A stretch of 64,000 nucleotides of DNA from Liolophura sinensis (taxonomy: Eukaryota; Mollusca; Polyplacophora; Chitonida; Chitonidae), in NCBI RefSeq assembly GCF_032854445.1, contig NW_027018081.1, positions 26,448 to 90,447 on the forward strand, written 5' to 3'. Below the pieces are notes generated by a model. The model searched no databases. It had not been told where the DNA came from and worked only from the letters and a program-made list of their open reading frames with translations. A program made the position numbers and the translations under genes. Position 1 is the stretch's first letter, and each line of letters begins with the position of its first letter. This document shows positions 23,518-35,051 of this stretch, one piece after another.

Positions 23518-25100
23518 CCATGGAAACCAGGGAAATTTGCAATTTTTCAACAGCTGCCGATGACTGGCTCAATTCCGCATCTTTTGGCACCTTACTGAAG
23601 TGGGTCAGTGTTCAGTTGTACTTTTTACAGCAGACTGTATCAAGTACCTTGTGTTTTTCACGTACAAATGGTGTGGTTTTTCTACACGTAGATAAAGACA
23701 TTGAGATTGTCTTGCACTTAGAAGTAAGGCAATTGCTGGGTGAGTTAAATGGGCTTAGCCCAAAGATTTCAGGTCTTCTGGGCTACCGAAGGGCACATAA
23801 CTTATAGTCAAAAGTTGAATATAGTAATGACCAGTCGCGATTGTACAGAGTACAGTGAAGCCGATTTCAATTAACAAAAAGACCAGGTAAAAATGCAAAA
23901 GTGGAAAAACTGTTCCAGTGCTGCTGGTAAGAGGCTAATCCGACGTATTTTGTAACGAGAAATCGAATGGTGCAAACCGCGTTGCTCTCCGACCAATACT
24001 TTTGGCTGTAGCGACAATTGAATGATCATTGATGTCATAATCACGTGGCCAGCAACGGCTCTTACTCCATGGAAACCAGGGATATTTGCAATTTTTTAAC
24101 AGCTGCCGATGCCTGGCCCAATTCCGCATTTTTGGCACTTTATAAATGTGGGTCAGTGATTAGTTGTACTTTTTACAGCAGACTGTATGAAGTACCTTGT
24201 GTTTTTTATGTACAAATGGTCTGGTTTTTCTACACGCAGATAAAGACATTGAGATTGTCTTGGACTTAGAAGTAAGACAATTGCTGGGTGAGTTAAATGG
24301 GCTTAGCCCAAAGATTTCAGGTCATCTGGGCTACCGAAGGGCACATAACTTATAGTCAAAAGTTGAATATAGTAATGACCAGTCGCGATTGTACAGAGTA
24401 CAGTGTAGCGGTTTCAATTAACAAAAAGACCAGGCAAAAATGCAAATGTGGAAAAACTGTTCCAGTGCTGCTGGTAAGAGTCTAATCCGACGTATTTTGT
24501 GACGAGAAATCGAATGGTGCAAACGCGTTTCTCTCCGACCAATACTTTTGGCTGTAGTGACAATTGAATGATCATTTAATTCATAATCACGTGCCCGACA
24601 ACGGCTCTTACTCCATGGAAACCAGGGATATTTGCAATTTTTTAACAGCTGCCGATGCCTGGCCCAATTCCGCATCTTTTGGCACCTTATAAATGTGGGT
24701 CAGTGTTTAGTTGTACTTTTTACAGCAGACTGTATCAAGTACCTTGTGTTTTTCATGTACAAATGGTCTGGTTTTTCTACACGTAGATAAAGACATTGAG
24801 ATTGTCTTGGACTTAGAAGTAAGACAATTGCTGGGTGAGTTAAATGGGCTTAGCCCAAAGATTTCAGGTCTTCTGGGCTACCGAAGGGCACATAACTTAT
24901 AGTCAAAAGTTGAATATTAGTAATGACCAGTCGCGATGGTACATAGTACAGTGTAGCCGATTTCAATTAACAAATAGACCAGGCAAAAATGCAAAATTGG
25001 AAAAATTGTTCCAGTGCTGCTGGTAAGAGGCTAATCCGACGTATTTTGTGACGAGAAATCGAATTGGTGCAAACCGCGTTGCTCTCCGACCAATACTTTT
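22100..25100. other. Local indel cluster inside the 3.85-kb duplication
   Basis: About eighteen private single-base or homopolymer changes fall here. They include GATTCAGG near 22112, a run of eight T near 22514, TTTTTTTTTATG near 23102, TACTTTTTGGC near 23450, GTAGCGGTTTC near 24407 and AAACGCGTTTC near 24522. The paired copy 3.85 kb away mostly has the normal bases. The cluster straddles the junction between the two tandem copies. Confidence 0.65.
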
Positions 25101-27362
25101 GGCTGTAGTGACAATTGAATGATCATTTATGTCATAATCACGTGCCCAGCAACGGCTCTTACTCCATGGAAACCAGGGAAATTTGCAATTTTTCGACAGC
25201 TGCCGATGCCTGGCTCAATTCCGCATCTTTTGGCACCTTACTGAAGTGGGTCAGTGTTCAGTTGTACTTTTTACAGCAGACTGTATCAAGTACCTTGTGT
25301 TTTTCACGTACAAATGGTCTGGTTTTTCTACACGTAGTTAAAGACATTGAGATTGTCTTGCACTTAGAAGTAAGACAATTGCTGGGTGAGTTAAATGGGC
25401 TTGGCCCAAAGATTTCAGGTCTTCTGGGCTACCGAAGGGCACATAACTTATAGTCAAAAGTTGAATATAGTAATGACCAGTCGCGATTGTACAGAGTACA
25501 GTGTAGCCGATTTCAATTAACAAAAAGACCAGGTAAAAATGCAAAAGTGGAAAAACTGTTCCAGTGCTGCTGGTAAGAGGCTAATCCGACGTATTTTGTG
25601 ACGAGAAATCGAATGGTGCAAACCGCGTTGCTCTCCGACCTATACTTTTGGCTGTAGCGACAATTCAATGATCATTGATGTCATAATCACGTGCCCAGCA
25701 ACGGCTCTTGCTCCATGGAAACCAGGGATATTTGCAATTTTTTAACAGCTGCCGATGCCTGGCCCAATTCCGCATCTTTTGGCACCTTATAAATGTGGGT
25801 CAGTGTTTAGTTGTACTTTTTACAGCAGACTGTATCAAGTACCTTGTGTTTTTTATGTACAAATGGTGTGGTTTTTCTACACGTAGATAAAGACATTGAG
25901 ATTGTCTTGGACTTAGAAGTAAGACAATTGCTGGGTGAGTTAAATGGGCTTGGCCCAAAGATTTCAGGTCTTCTGGGCTACCGAAGGGCACATAACTTAT
26001 AGTCAAAAGTTGAATATAGTAATGACCAGTCGCGATTGTACAGAGTACAGTGTAGCCGATTTCAATTAACAAAAAGACCAGGCAAAAATGCAAAAGTGGG
26101 AAAACTGTTCCAGTGCTGCTGGTAAGAGGCTAATCCGACGTATTTTGTGACGAGAAATCGATTGGTGCAAACCGCGTTGCTCTCCGACCAATACTTTTGC
26201 CTGTAGTGACAATTGAATGATCATTTATGTCATAATCACGTGCCCAGCAACGGCTCTTACTCCATGGAAACCAGGGAAATTTGCAATTTTTCAACAGCTG
26301 CCGATGACTGGCTCAATTCCGCATCTTTTGGCACCTTACTGAAGTGGGTCAGTGTTCAGTTGTACTTTTTACAGCAGACTGTATCAAGTACCTTGTGTTT
26401 TTTTATGTACAAATGGTCTGGTTTTTCTACACGCAGATAAAGACATTGAGATTGTCTTGGACTTAGAAGTAAGACAATTGCTGGGTGAGTTAAATGGGCT
26501 TAGCCCAAAGATTTCAGGTCATCTGGGCTACCGAAGGGCACATAACTTATAGTCAAAAGTTGAATATAGTAATGACCAGTCGCGATTGTACAGAGTACAG
26601 TGTAGCCGGTTTCAATTAACAAAAAGACCAGGCAAAAATGCAAATGTGGAAAAACTATTCCAGTGCTGCTGGTAAGAGTCTAATCCGACGTATTTTGTGA
26701 CGAGAAATCGAATGGTGCAAACCGCGTTTCTCTCCGACCAATACTTTTGGCTGTAGTGACAATTGAATGATCATTTAACTCATAATCACGTGCCAGACAA
26801 CGGCTCTTACTCCATGGAAACCAGGGATATTTGCAATTTTTTAACAGCTGCCGATGCCTGGCCCAATTCCGCATCTTTTGGCACCTTATAAATGTGGGTC
26901 AGTGTTTAGTTGTACTTTTTACAGCAGACTGTATCAAGTACCTTGTGTTTTTTTTATGTACAAATGGTCTGGTTTTTCTACACGTAGATAAAGACATTGA
27001 GATTGTCTTGGACTTAGAAGTAAGACAATGGCTGGGTTAGTTAAATGGGCTTAGCCCAAAGATTTCAGGTCTTCTGGGCTACCGAAGGGCACATAACTTA
27101 TAGTCAAAAGTTGAATATAGTAATGACCAGTTGCGATTGTACAGAGTACAGTGTAGCCGATTTCAATTAACAAAAATACCAGGCAAAAATGCAAAAGTGG
27201 AAAAAACTGTTCCAGTGCTGCTGGTAAGAGGCTAATCCGACGTATTTTGTGACGAGAAATCGAATGGTGCAAACCGCTATGCTATCCGACCAATACTTTT
27301 GGCTGTAGTGGCAATTGAATGATCATTTATGTCATAATCACGTGCCCAGCAACGCTCTTACT
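23518..27362 (+). repeat. Seven-monomer tandem block, copy 2 (monomers 43-49)
   Basis: Anchors are at 23518, 24067, 24613, 25164, 25713, 26262 and 26812. It repeats the preceding block unit by unit, including the fusion monomer (26262, crossover between 26357 and 26401). Monomer 50 at 27363 still resembles monomer 43, so the duplication extends slightly past one full period. Differences from copy 1 are mostly homopolymer or single-base indels, more of them in copy 1 and at the junction. Confidence 0.88.
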
Positions 27363-29560
27363 CCATGGAAACCAGGGAAATTTGCAATTTTTCAACAGCT
27401 GCCGATGCCTGGCTCAATTCCGCATCTTTTGGCACCTTACTGAAGTGGGTCAGTGTTCAGTTGTACTTTTTACAGCAGACTGTATCAAGTACCTTGGTGT
27501 TTTTCACGTACAAATGGTCTGGTTTTTCTACACGTAGATAAAGACATTGAGATTGTCTTGCACTTAGAAGTAAGGCAATTGCTGGGTGAGTTAAATGGGC
27601 TTAGCCCAAAGATTTCAGGTCTTCTGGGCTACCGAAGGGCACATAACTTATAGTCAAAAGTTGAATATAGTAATGACCAGTCGCGATTGTACAGAGTACA
27701 GTGTAGCCGATTTCAATTAACAAAAAGACCAGGCAAAAATGCAAAAGTGGAAAAACTGTTCCAGTGCTACTAGTAAGAGGCTAATCCGACGTATTTTGTG
27801 ACGAGAAATCGAATGGTGCAAACCGCGTTGCTCTCCGACCAATACTTTTGGCTGTAGCGACAATTCAATGATCATTGATGTCATAATCACGTGCCCAGCA
27901 ACGGCTCTTCCTCCATGGAAACCAGTATATTTGCAATTTTTTAACAGCTGCCGATGCCTGGCCCCATTCCGCATCTTTTAGCACCTTATAAATGTGGGTC
28001 AGTGTTTAGTTGTACTTTTTACAGCAGACTGTATCAAGTACCTTGTCTTTTTTATGTACAAATGGTGTGGTTTTTCTACCCGTAGATAAAAACATTGAGA
28101 TTGTCTTGCGCTTAGAAGTAAGACAATTGCTGGGTGAGTTAAATGGGCTTGGCCCAAAGATTTCAGGTCTTCTGGGCTACCGAAGGGCACATAACTTATA
28201 GTCAAAAGTTGAATATAGTAATGACCAGTCGCGATTGTACAGAGTACAGTGTAGCCCCGATTTCAATTAACAAAAAGACCAGGCAAAAATGCAAAAGTGG
28301 AAAAACTGTTCCAGTGCTGCTGGTAAGAGGCTAATCCGACGTGTTTTGTGACGAGAAATCGAATGGTGCAAACCGCGTTGCTCTCCGACCAGTACTTTTG
28401 CCTGTAGTGACAATTGAATGATCATTTATGTCATAATCACGTGCCCAGCAACGGCTCTTACTCCATGGAAACCAGGGAAATTTGAAATTTTTCAACAGCT
28501 GCCGATGACTGGCTCAATTCCGCATCTTTTGGCACCTTACTGAAGTGGGTCAGTGTTAAGTTGTACTTTTTACAGCAGACTGTATCAAGTACCTTGTGTT
28601 TTTCACGTACAAATGGTCTGGTTTTTCTACACGTAGTTAAAGACATTGAGATTGTCTTGCACTTAGAAGTAAGGCAATTGCTGGGTGAGTTAAATGAGCT
28701 TAGCCCAAAGATTTCAGGTCTTCTGGGCTACCGAAGGGCACATAACTTATAGTCAAAAGTTGAATATAGTAATGACCAGTCGCGATTGTACAGAGTACAG
28801 TGTAGCCGATTTCAATTAACAAAAAGACCAGGCAAAAATGCAAAAGTGGAAAAACTGTTCCAGTGCTGCTGGTAAGAGTCTAATCCGACGTATTTTGTGA
28901 CGAGAAATCGAATGGTGCAAACCGCGTTGCTCTCCGACCGATACTTTTGGCTGTAGTGACAATTGAATGATCATTTATGTCATAATCACGTGCTCAGCAA
29001 CGGCTCTTACTCCATGGAAACCAGGGAAATTTGCAATTTTTCAACAGCTGCCGATGCCTGGCTCAATTCCGCATCTTTTGGCACCTTACTGAAGTGGGTC
29101 AGTGTTCAGTTGTACTTTTTACAGCAGACTGTATCAAGTACCTTGTGTTTTTCACGTACAAATGGTCTGGTTTTTCTACACGTAGTTAAAGACATTGAGA
29201 TTGTCTTGCACTTAGAAGTAAGGCAATTGCTGGGTGAGTTAAATGGGCTTAGCCCAAAGATTTGACGTCTTCTGGGCTACCGAAGGGCACATAACTTATA
29301 GTCAAAAGTTGAATATAGTAATGACCAGTCGCGATTGTACAGAGTACAGTGTAGCCGATTTCAATTAACAAAAAGACCAGGCAAAAATGCAAAAGTGGAA
29401 AAACTGTTCCAGTGCTGCTGGTAAGAGGCTAATCCGACGTATTTTGTGACGAGAAATCGAATGGTGCAAACCGCGTTGCTCTCCGACCAATACTTTTAGC
29501 TGTAGCGCCACTTCAATGATCATTGATGTCATAATCACGTGCCCAGCAACTGCTCTTGCT
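27363..29560 (+). repeat. Monomers 50-53: A, B, A, A
   Basis: Anchors are at 27363, 27913, 28463 and 29012. Unit 51 is a B unit with several private changes (GCTCTTCCTCC, a 3-bp loss in CCAGTATATTT, CTACCCGTAG). Unit 53 resembles unit 18: both have GTAGTTAAAG and the TGACGTC stop variant. That unit leads directly into the copy of 14726-17470. Confidence 0.82.
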
Positions 29561-32305
29561 CCATGGAAACCAGGGATATTTGCAATTTTTTAACAGCTGC
29601 CGATGCCTGGCCCAATTCCGCATCTTTTGGCACCTTATAAATGTGGGTCAGTGTTTAGTTGTACTTTTTACAGCAGACTGTATCAAGTACCTTGTCTTTT
29701 TTATGTACAAATGGTGTGGTTTTTCTACACGTAGATAAAGACATTGAGATTGTCTTGGACTTAGAAGTAAGACAATTGCTGGGTGAGTTAAATGGGCTTG
29801 GCCCAAAGATTTCAGGTCTTCTGGGCTACCGAAGGGCACATAACTTATAGTCAAAAGTTGAATATAGTAATGACCAGTCGCGATTGTACAGAGTACAGTG
29901 TAGCCGATTTCAATTAACAAAAAGACCAGGCAAAAATGCAAAAGTGGAAAAACTGTTCCAGTGCTGCTGGTAAGAGGCTAATCCGACGTATTTTGTGACG
30001 AGAAATCGAATGGTGCAAACCGCGTTGCTCTCCGACCTATACTTTTGGCTGTAGCGACAATTCAATGATCATTTATGTCATAATCACGTGCCCAGTAACG
30101 GCTCTTGCTCCATGGAAACCAGGTATATTTGCAATTTTTTAACAGCTGCCGATGCCTGGCTCAATTCCGCATCTTTTGGCACCTTATAAATGTGGGTCAG
30201 TGTTTAGTTGTACTTTTTACAGCAGACTGTATCAAGTACCTTGTGTTTTTTATGTACAAATGCTGTGGTTTTTCTACACGTAGATAAAGACATTGAGGTT
30301 GTCTTGGACTTAGAAGTAAGACAATTGCTGGGTGAGTTAAATGGGCTTGGCCCAAAGATTTCAGGTCTTCTGGGCTACCGAAGGGCACATAACTTATAGT
30401 CAAAAGTTGAATATAGTAATGACCAGTCGCGATTGTACAGAGTACAGTGTAGCCGATTTCAATTAACAAAAAGACCAGGCAAAAATGCAAAAGTGGAAAA
30501 ACTGTTCCAGTGCTGCTGGTAAGAGGCTAATCCGACGTATTTTGTGACGAGAAATCGAACGGTGCAAACCGCGTTGCTCTCCGACCAATACTTTTGGATG
30601 TAGTGGCAATTGAATGATCATTTATGTCATAATCACGTGCCCAGCAACGGCTCTTACTCCATGGAAACCAGGGAAATTTGCAATTTTTCAACAGCTGCCG
30701 ATGCCTGGCTCAATTCCGCATCTTTTGGCACCTTACTGAAGTGGGTCAGTGTTCAGTTGTACTTTTTACAGCAGACTGTATCAAGTACCTTGTGTTTTTC
30801 ACGTACAAATGGTGTGGTTTTTCTACACGTAGATAAAGACATTGAGATTGTCTTGCACTTAGAAGTAAGGCAATTGCTGGGTGAGTTAAATGGGCTTAGC
30901 CCAAAGATTTGACGTCTTCTGGGCTACCGAAGGGCACATAACTTATACTCAAAAGTTGAATATACTAATGACAAGTCACGATTGTACAGAGTACAGTGTA
31001 GCCGATTTCAATTAACAAAAAGACCAGGCAAAAATGCAAAAGTGGAAAAACTGTTCCAGTGCTGCTGGTAAGAGGCTAATCCGACATATTTTGTGACGAG
31101 AAATCGAATGGTGCAAACCGCGTTGCTCTCCGACCTATACTTTTGGCTGTAGCGACAATTCAATGATCATTGATGTCATAATCACGTGCCCAGCAACGGC
31201 TCTTGCTCCATGGAAACCAGGGATATTTGCAATTTTTTAACAGCTGCCGATGCCTGGCCCAATTCCGCATCTTTTGGCACCTTATAAATGTGGGTCAGTG
31301 TTTAGTTGTACTTTTTACAGCAGACTGTATCAAGTACCTTGTGTTTTTTATGTACAAATGGTGTGGTTTTTCTACACGTAGATAAAGACATTGAGATTGT
31401 CTTGGACTTAGAAGTAAGACAATTGCTGGGTGAGTTAAATGGGCTTGGCCCAAAGATTTCAGGTCTTCTGGGCTACCGAAGGGCACATAACTTATAGTCA
31501 AAAGTTGAATATAGTAATGACCAGTCGCGATTGTACAGAGTACAGTGTAGCCGATTTCAATTAACAAAAAGACCAGGCAAAAATGCAAAAGTGGGAAAAC
31601 TGTTCCAGTGCTGCTGGTAAGAGGCTAATCCGACGTATTTTGTGACGAGAAATCGATTGGTGCAAACCGCGTTGCTCTCCGACCAATACTTTTGCCTGTA
31701 GTGACAATTGAATGATCATTTATGTCATAATCACGTACCCAGCAACGGCTCTTACTCCATGGAAACCAGGGAAATTTGCAATTTTTCAACAGCTGCCGAT
31801 GACTGGCTCAATTCCGCATCTTTTGGCACCTTACTGAAGTGGGTCAGTGTTCAGTTGTACTTTTTACAGCAGACTGTATCAAGTACCTTGTGTTTTTCAC
31901 GTACAAATGGTCTGGTTTTTCTACACGTAGATAAAGACATTGAGATTGTCTTGCACTTAGAAGTAAGGCAATTGCTGGGTGAGTTAAATGGGCTTAGCCC
32001 AAAGATTTCAGGTCTTCTGGGCTACCGAAGGGCACATAACTTATAGTCAAAAGTTGAATATAGTAATGACCAGTCGCGATTGTACAGAGTACAGTGTAGC
32101 CGATTTCAATTAACAAAAAGACCAGGCAAAAATGCAAAAGTGGAAAAACTGTTCCAGTGCTGCTGGTAAGAGGCTAATCCGACGTATTTTGTGACGAGAA
32201 ATCGAATGGTGCAAACCGCGTTGCTCTCCGACCTATACGTTTGGCTGTAGCGACAATTCAATGATCATTGATGTCATAATCACGTGCCCAGCAACGGCTC
32301 TTGCT
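29561..32305 (+). repeat. Monomers 54-58, distant copy of the 14726-17470 block
   Basis: Anchors are at 29561, 30110, 30659, 31208 and 31757. The five successive offsets to monomers 27-31 are all 14,835 bp, so no net indel occurred in 2.2 kb. Private changes in this copy include AATGCTGTGG in unit 55, CGACATATTTTG before unit 57 and CACGTACCC before unit 58. It is followed by a unit matching monomer 22 rather than 32, so the two copies have different downstream neighbours. Confidence 0.88.
31208..31756 (+). repeat. Representative type-B monomer
   Basis: This is a clean B-subfamily unit (monomer 57) carrying the B diagnostic bases: GGATATTT, TTTTTTAACAG, GGCCCAATT, TTATAAATGTGGG, GTTTAGTTG, TTTTATGTAC, CTTGGACTT, AAGACAATT and GGGCTTGGCCC. 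Near-identical units sit at 16373 and 18020, and also at 10881 and 25713. The B unit does not keep the 112-codon reading frame of A units open. It opens a 97-codon frame on the opposite strand instead, which argues that neither frame is a gene. Confidence 0.9.
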
Positions 32306-35051
32306 CCATGGAAACAAGGTATATTTGCAATTTTTTAACAGCTGTCGATGCCTGGCCCAATTCCGCATCTTTTGGCACTTTATAAATGTGGGTCAGTGTT
32401 TAGTTGTACTTTTTACAGCAGACTGTATCAAGTACCTTGTGTTTTTCACTTACAAATGGTGTGGTTTTTCTACACGTAGATAAAGACATTGAGATTGTCT
32501 TGGACTTAGAAGTAAGACAATTGCTGGGTGAGTTAAATGGGCTTAGCCCAAAGATTTCAGGTCTTCTGGGCTACCGAAGGGCACATAACTTATAGTCAAA
32601 AGTTGAATATAGTAATGACCAGTCGCGATTGTACAGAGTACAGTGTAGCCGATTTCAATTAACAAAAAGACCAGGCAAAAATGCAAAAGTGGAAAAACTG
32701 TTCCAGTGCTGCTGGTAAGAGGCTAATCCGACGTATTTTGTGACGAGAAATCGAATGGTGCAAACCGCGTTGCTCTCCGACTAATACTTTTGCCTGTAGT
32801 GACAATTGAATGATCATTTATGTCATAATCACGTGCCCAGCAACGGCTCTTACTCCATGGAAACCAGGGATATTTGCAATTTTTCAACAGCTGCCGATGC
32901 CTGGCTCAATTCCGCATCTTTTGGCACCTTACTTAAGTGGGTCAGTGTTCAGTTGTACTTTTTACAGCAGACTGTATCGAGTACCTTGTGTTTTTCACGT
33001 ACAAATGGTGTGGTTTTTCTACACGTAGATAAAGACATTGACATTGTCTTGCACTTAGAAGTGAGGCAATTGCTGGGTGAGTTAAATGGGCTTAGCCCAA
33101 AGATTTCAGGTCTTCTGGGCTACCGAAGGGCACATAACTTATAGTCAAAAGTTGAATATAGTAATGACCAGTCGCGATTGTACACAGTACAGTTTAGCCG
33201 ATTTCAATTAACAAAAAGACCAGGCAAAAATGCAAAAATGGAAAAACTGTTCCAGTGCTGCTGGTAAGAGGCTAATCCGACGTATTTTGTGACGAGAAAT
33301 CAAATGGTGCAAACCGCGTTGCTCTCCGACCAATACTTTTGGCTGTAGCGACAATTCAATGATCATTTATGTCATAATCACGTGCCCAGCAACGGCTCTT
33401 ACTCCATGGAAACCATCGATTTTTGCAATTTTTTAACAGCTGCCGATGCCTGGCCCAATTCCGCATCTTTTGGCACTATATAAATGTGGGTCAGTGTTTA
33501 GTTGTACTTTTTACAGCAGACTGTATCAAGTACCTTGTGTTTTTTATGTACAAATGGTCTGGTTTTTCTACACGTAGATAAAGACATTGAGATTGTCTTG
33601 GACTTAGAAGTAAGACAATTGCTGGGTGAGTTAAATGGGCTTGGCCCAAGGATTTCAGGTCTTCTGGGCTACCGAAGGGCACATAACTTATAGTCAAAAG
33701 TTGAATATAGTAATGACCAGTCGCGATTGTACAGAGTACAGTGTAGCCGATTTCAATTAACAAAAAGACCAGGTAAAAATGCAAAAGTGCAAAAAACTGT
33801 TCAAGTGCTGCTGGTAAGAGGCTAATCCGACGTATTTTGTGACGAGAAATCGAATTGTGCAAACCGCATTGCTCTCCGACCAATACTTTTGGCTGTAGTG
33901 ACAATTGAATGATCATTTATGCCATAACCACGTGCACAGCAACGGCTCTTACTCCATGGAAACCAGGGAAATTTGCAATTTTTCAACAGCTGCCGATGCC
34001 TGGCTCAATTCCGCATCTTTTGGCACCTTACTGAAGTGGGTCAGTGTTCAGTTGTACTTTTTACAGCAGACTGTATCAAGTACCTTGTGTTTTTCACGTA
34101 CAAATGGTCTGGTTTTTCTACACGTAGATAAAGACATTGAGATTGTCTTGCACTTAGAAGTAAGGCAATTGCTGGGGGAGTTAAATGGGCTTAGCCCAAA
34201 GATTTCAGGTCTTCTGGGCTACCGAAGGGCACATAACTTATAGTCAAAAGTTGAATATAGTAATGACCAGTCGCGATTGTACAGAGTACAGTGTAGCCGA
34301 TTTTAATTAACAAAAAGACCAGGCAAAAATGCAAAATTGGAAAAACTGTTCCAGTGCTGCTGGTAAGAGGCTAATCCGACGTATTTTGTGACGAGAAATC
34401 GAATGGTGCAAACCGCGTTGCTCTCCGACCAATACTTTTGGCTCTAGTGACAATTGAATGATCATTTATGTCATAATCACGTGCCCAGCAACGGCTCTTA
34501 CTCCATGGAAACCAGGGAAATTTGCAATTTTTCCACAGCTGCCGATGCCTGGCTCAATTCCGCATCTTTTGGCACCTTACTGAAGTGGGTCAGTGTTCAG
34601 TTGTACTTTTTACAGCAGACTGTATCAAGTACCTTGTGTTTTTCACGTACAAATGGTGTGGTTTTTCTACACGTAGATAAAGACATTGAGATTGTCTTGG
34701 ACTTAGAAGTAAGACAATGGCTGGGTGAGTTAAATGGGCTTAGCCCAAAGATTTCAGGTCTTCTGGGCTACCGAAGGGCACATAACTTATAGTCAAAAGT
34801 TGAATATAGTAATGACCAGTCGCGATTGTACAGAGTACAGTGTAGCCGATTTCAATTAACAAAAAAACCAGGTAAAAATGCAAAAGTGGAAAAACTGTTC
34901 CAGTGCTGCTGGTAAGAGTCCAATCCGACGTATTTTGTAACGAGAAATCGAATGGTGCAAACCGCGTTGCTCTCCGACCAATACTTTTGGCTGTAGTTAC
35001 AATTGAATGATCATTTATGTCATAATCACGTGCCCAGCAACGGCTCTTACT
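32306..35051 (+). repeat. Monomers 59-63, transition to the right-hand variants
   Basis: Anchors are at 32306, 32855, 33404, 33954 and 34503. Unit 59 matches monomer 22. Unit 60 is R-like (GTATCGAGTACC, GACATTGACATTG). Unit 61 is an S unit (CATCGATTTTT). Unit 62 is X-like, with ATAACCACGTGCAC. Unit 63 is A with B bases in its second half. The R-S pair seen here becomes the recurring motif of the rest of the window. Confidence 0.82.

Noticed and set aside
33491-33916. 141-codon minus-strand open frame (also 43925-44350), and many 97-codon minus-strand frames in B units
   Set aside because: They recur only because the satellite recurs, break on single-base indels, differ in length from unit to unit and overlap plus-strand frames of the same kind. 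No motif or family is recognisable.
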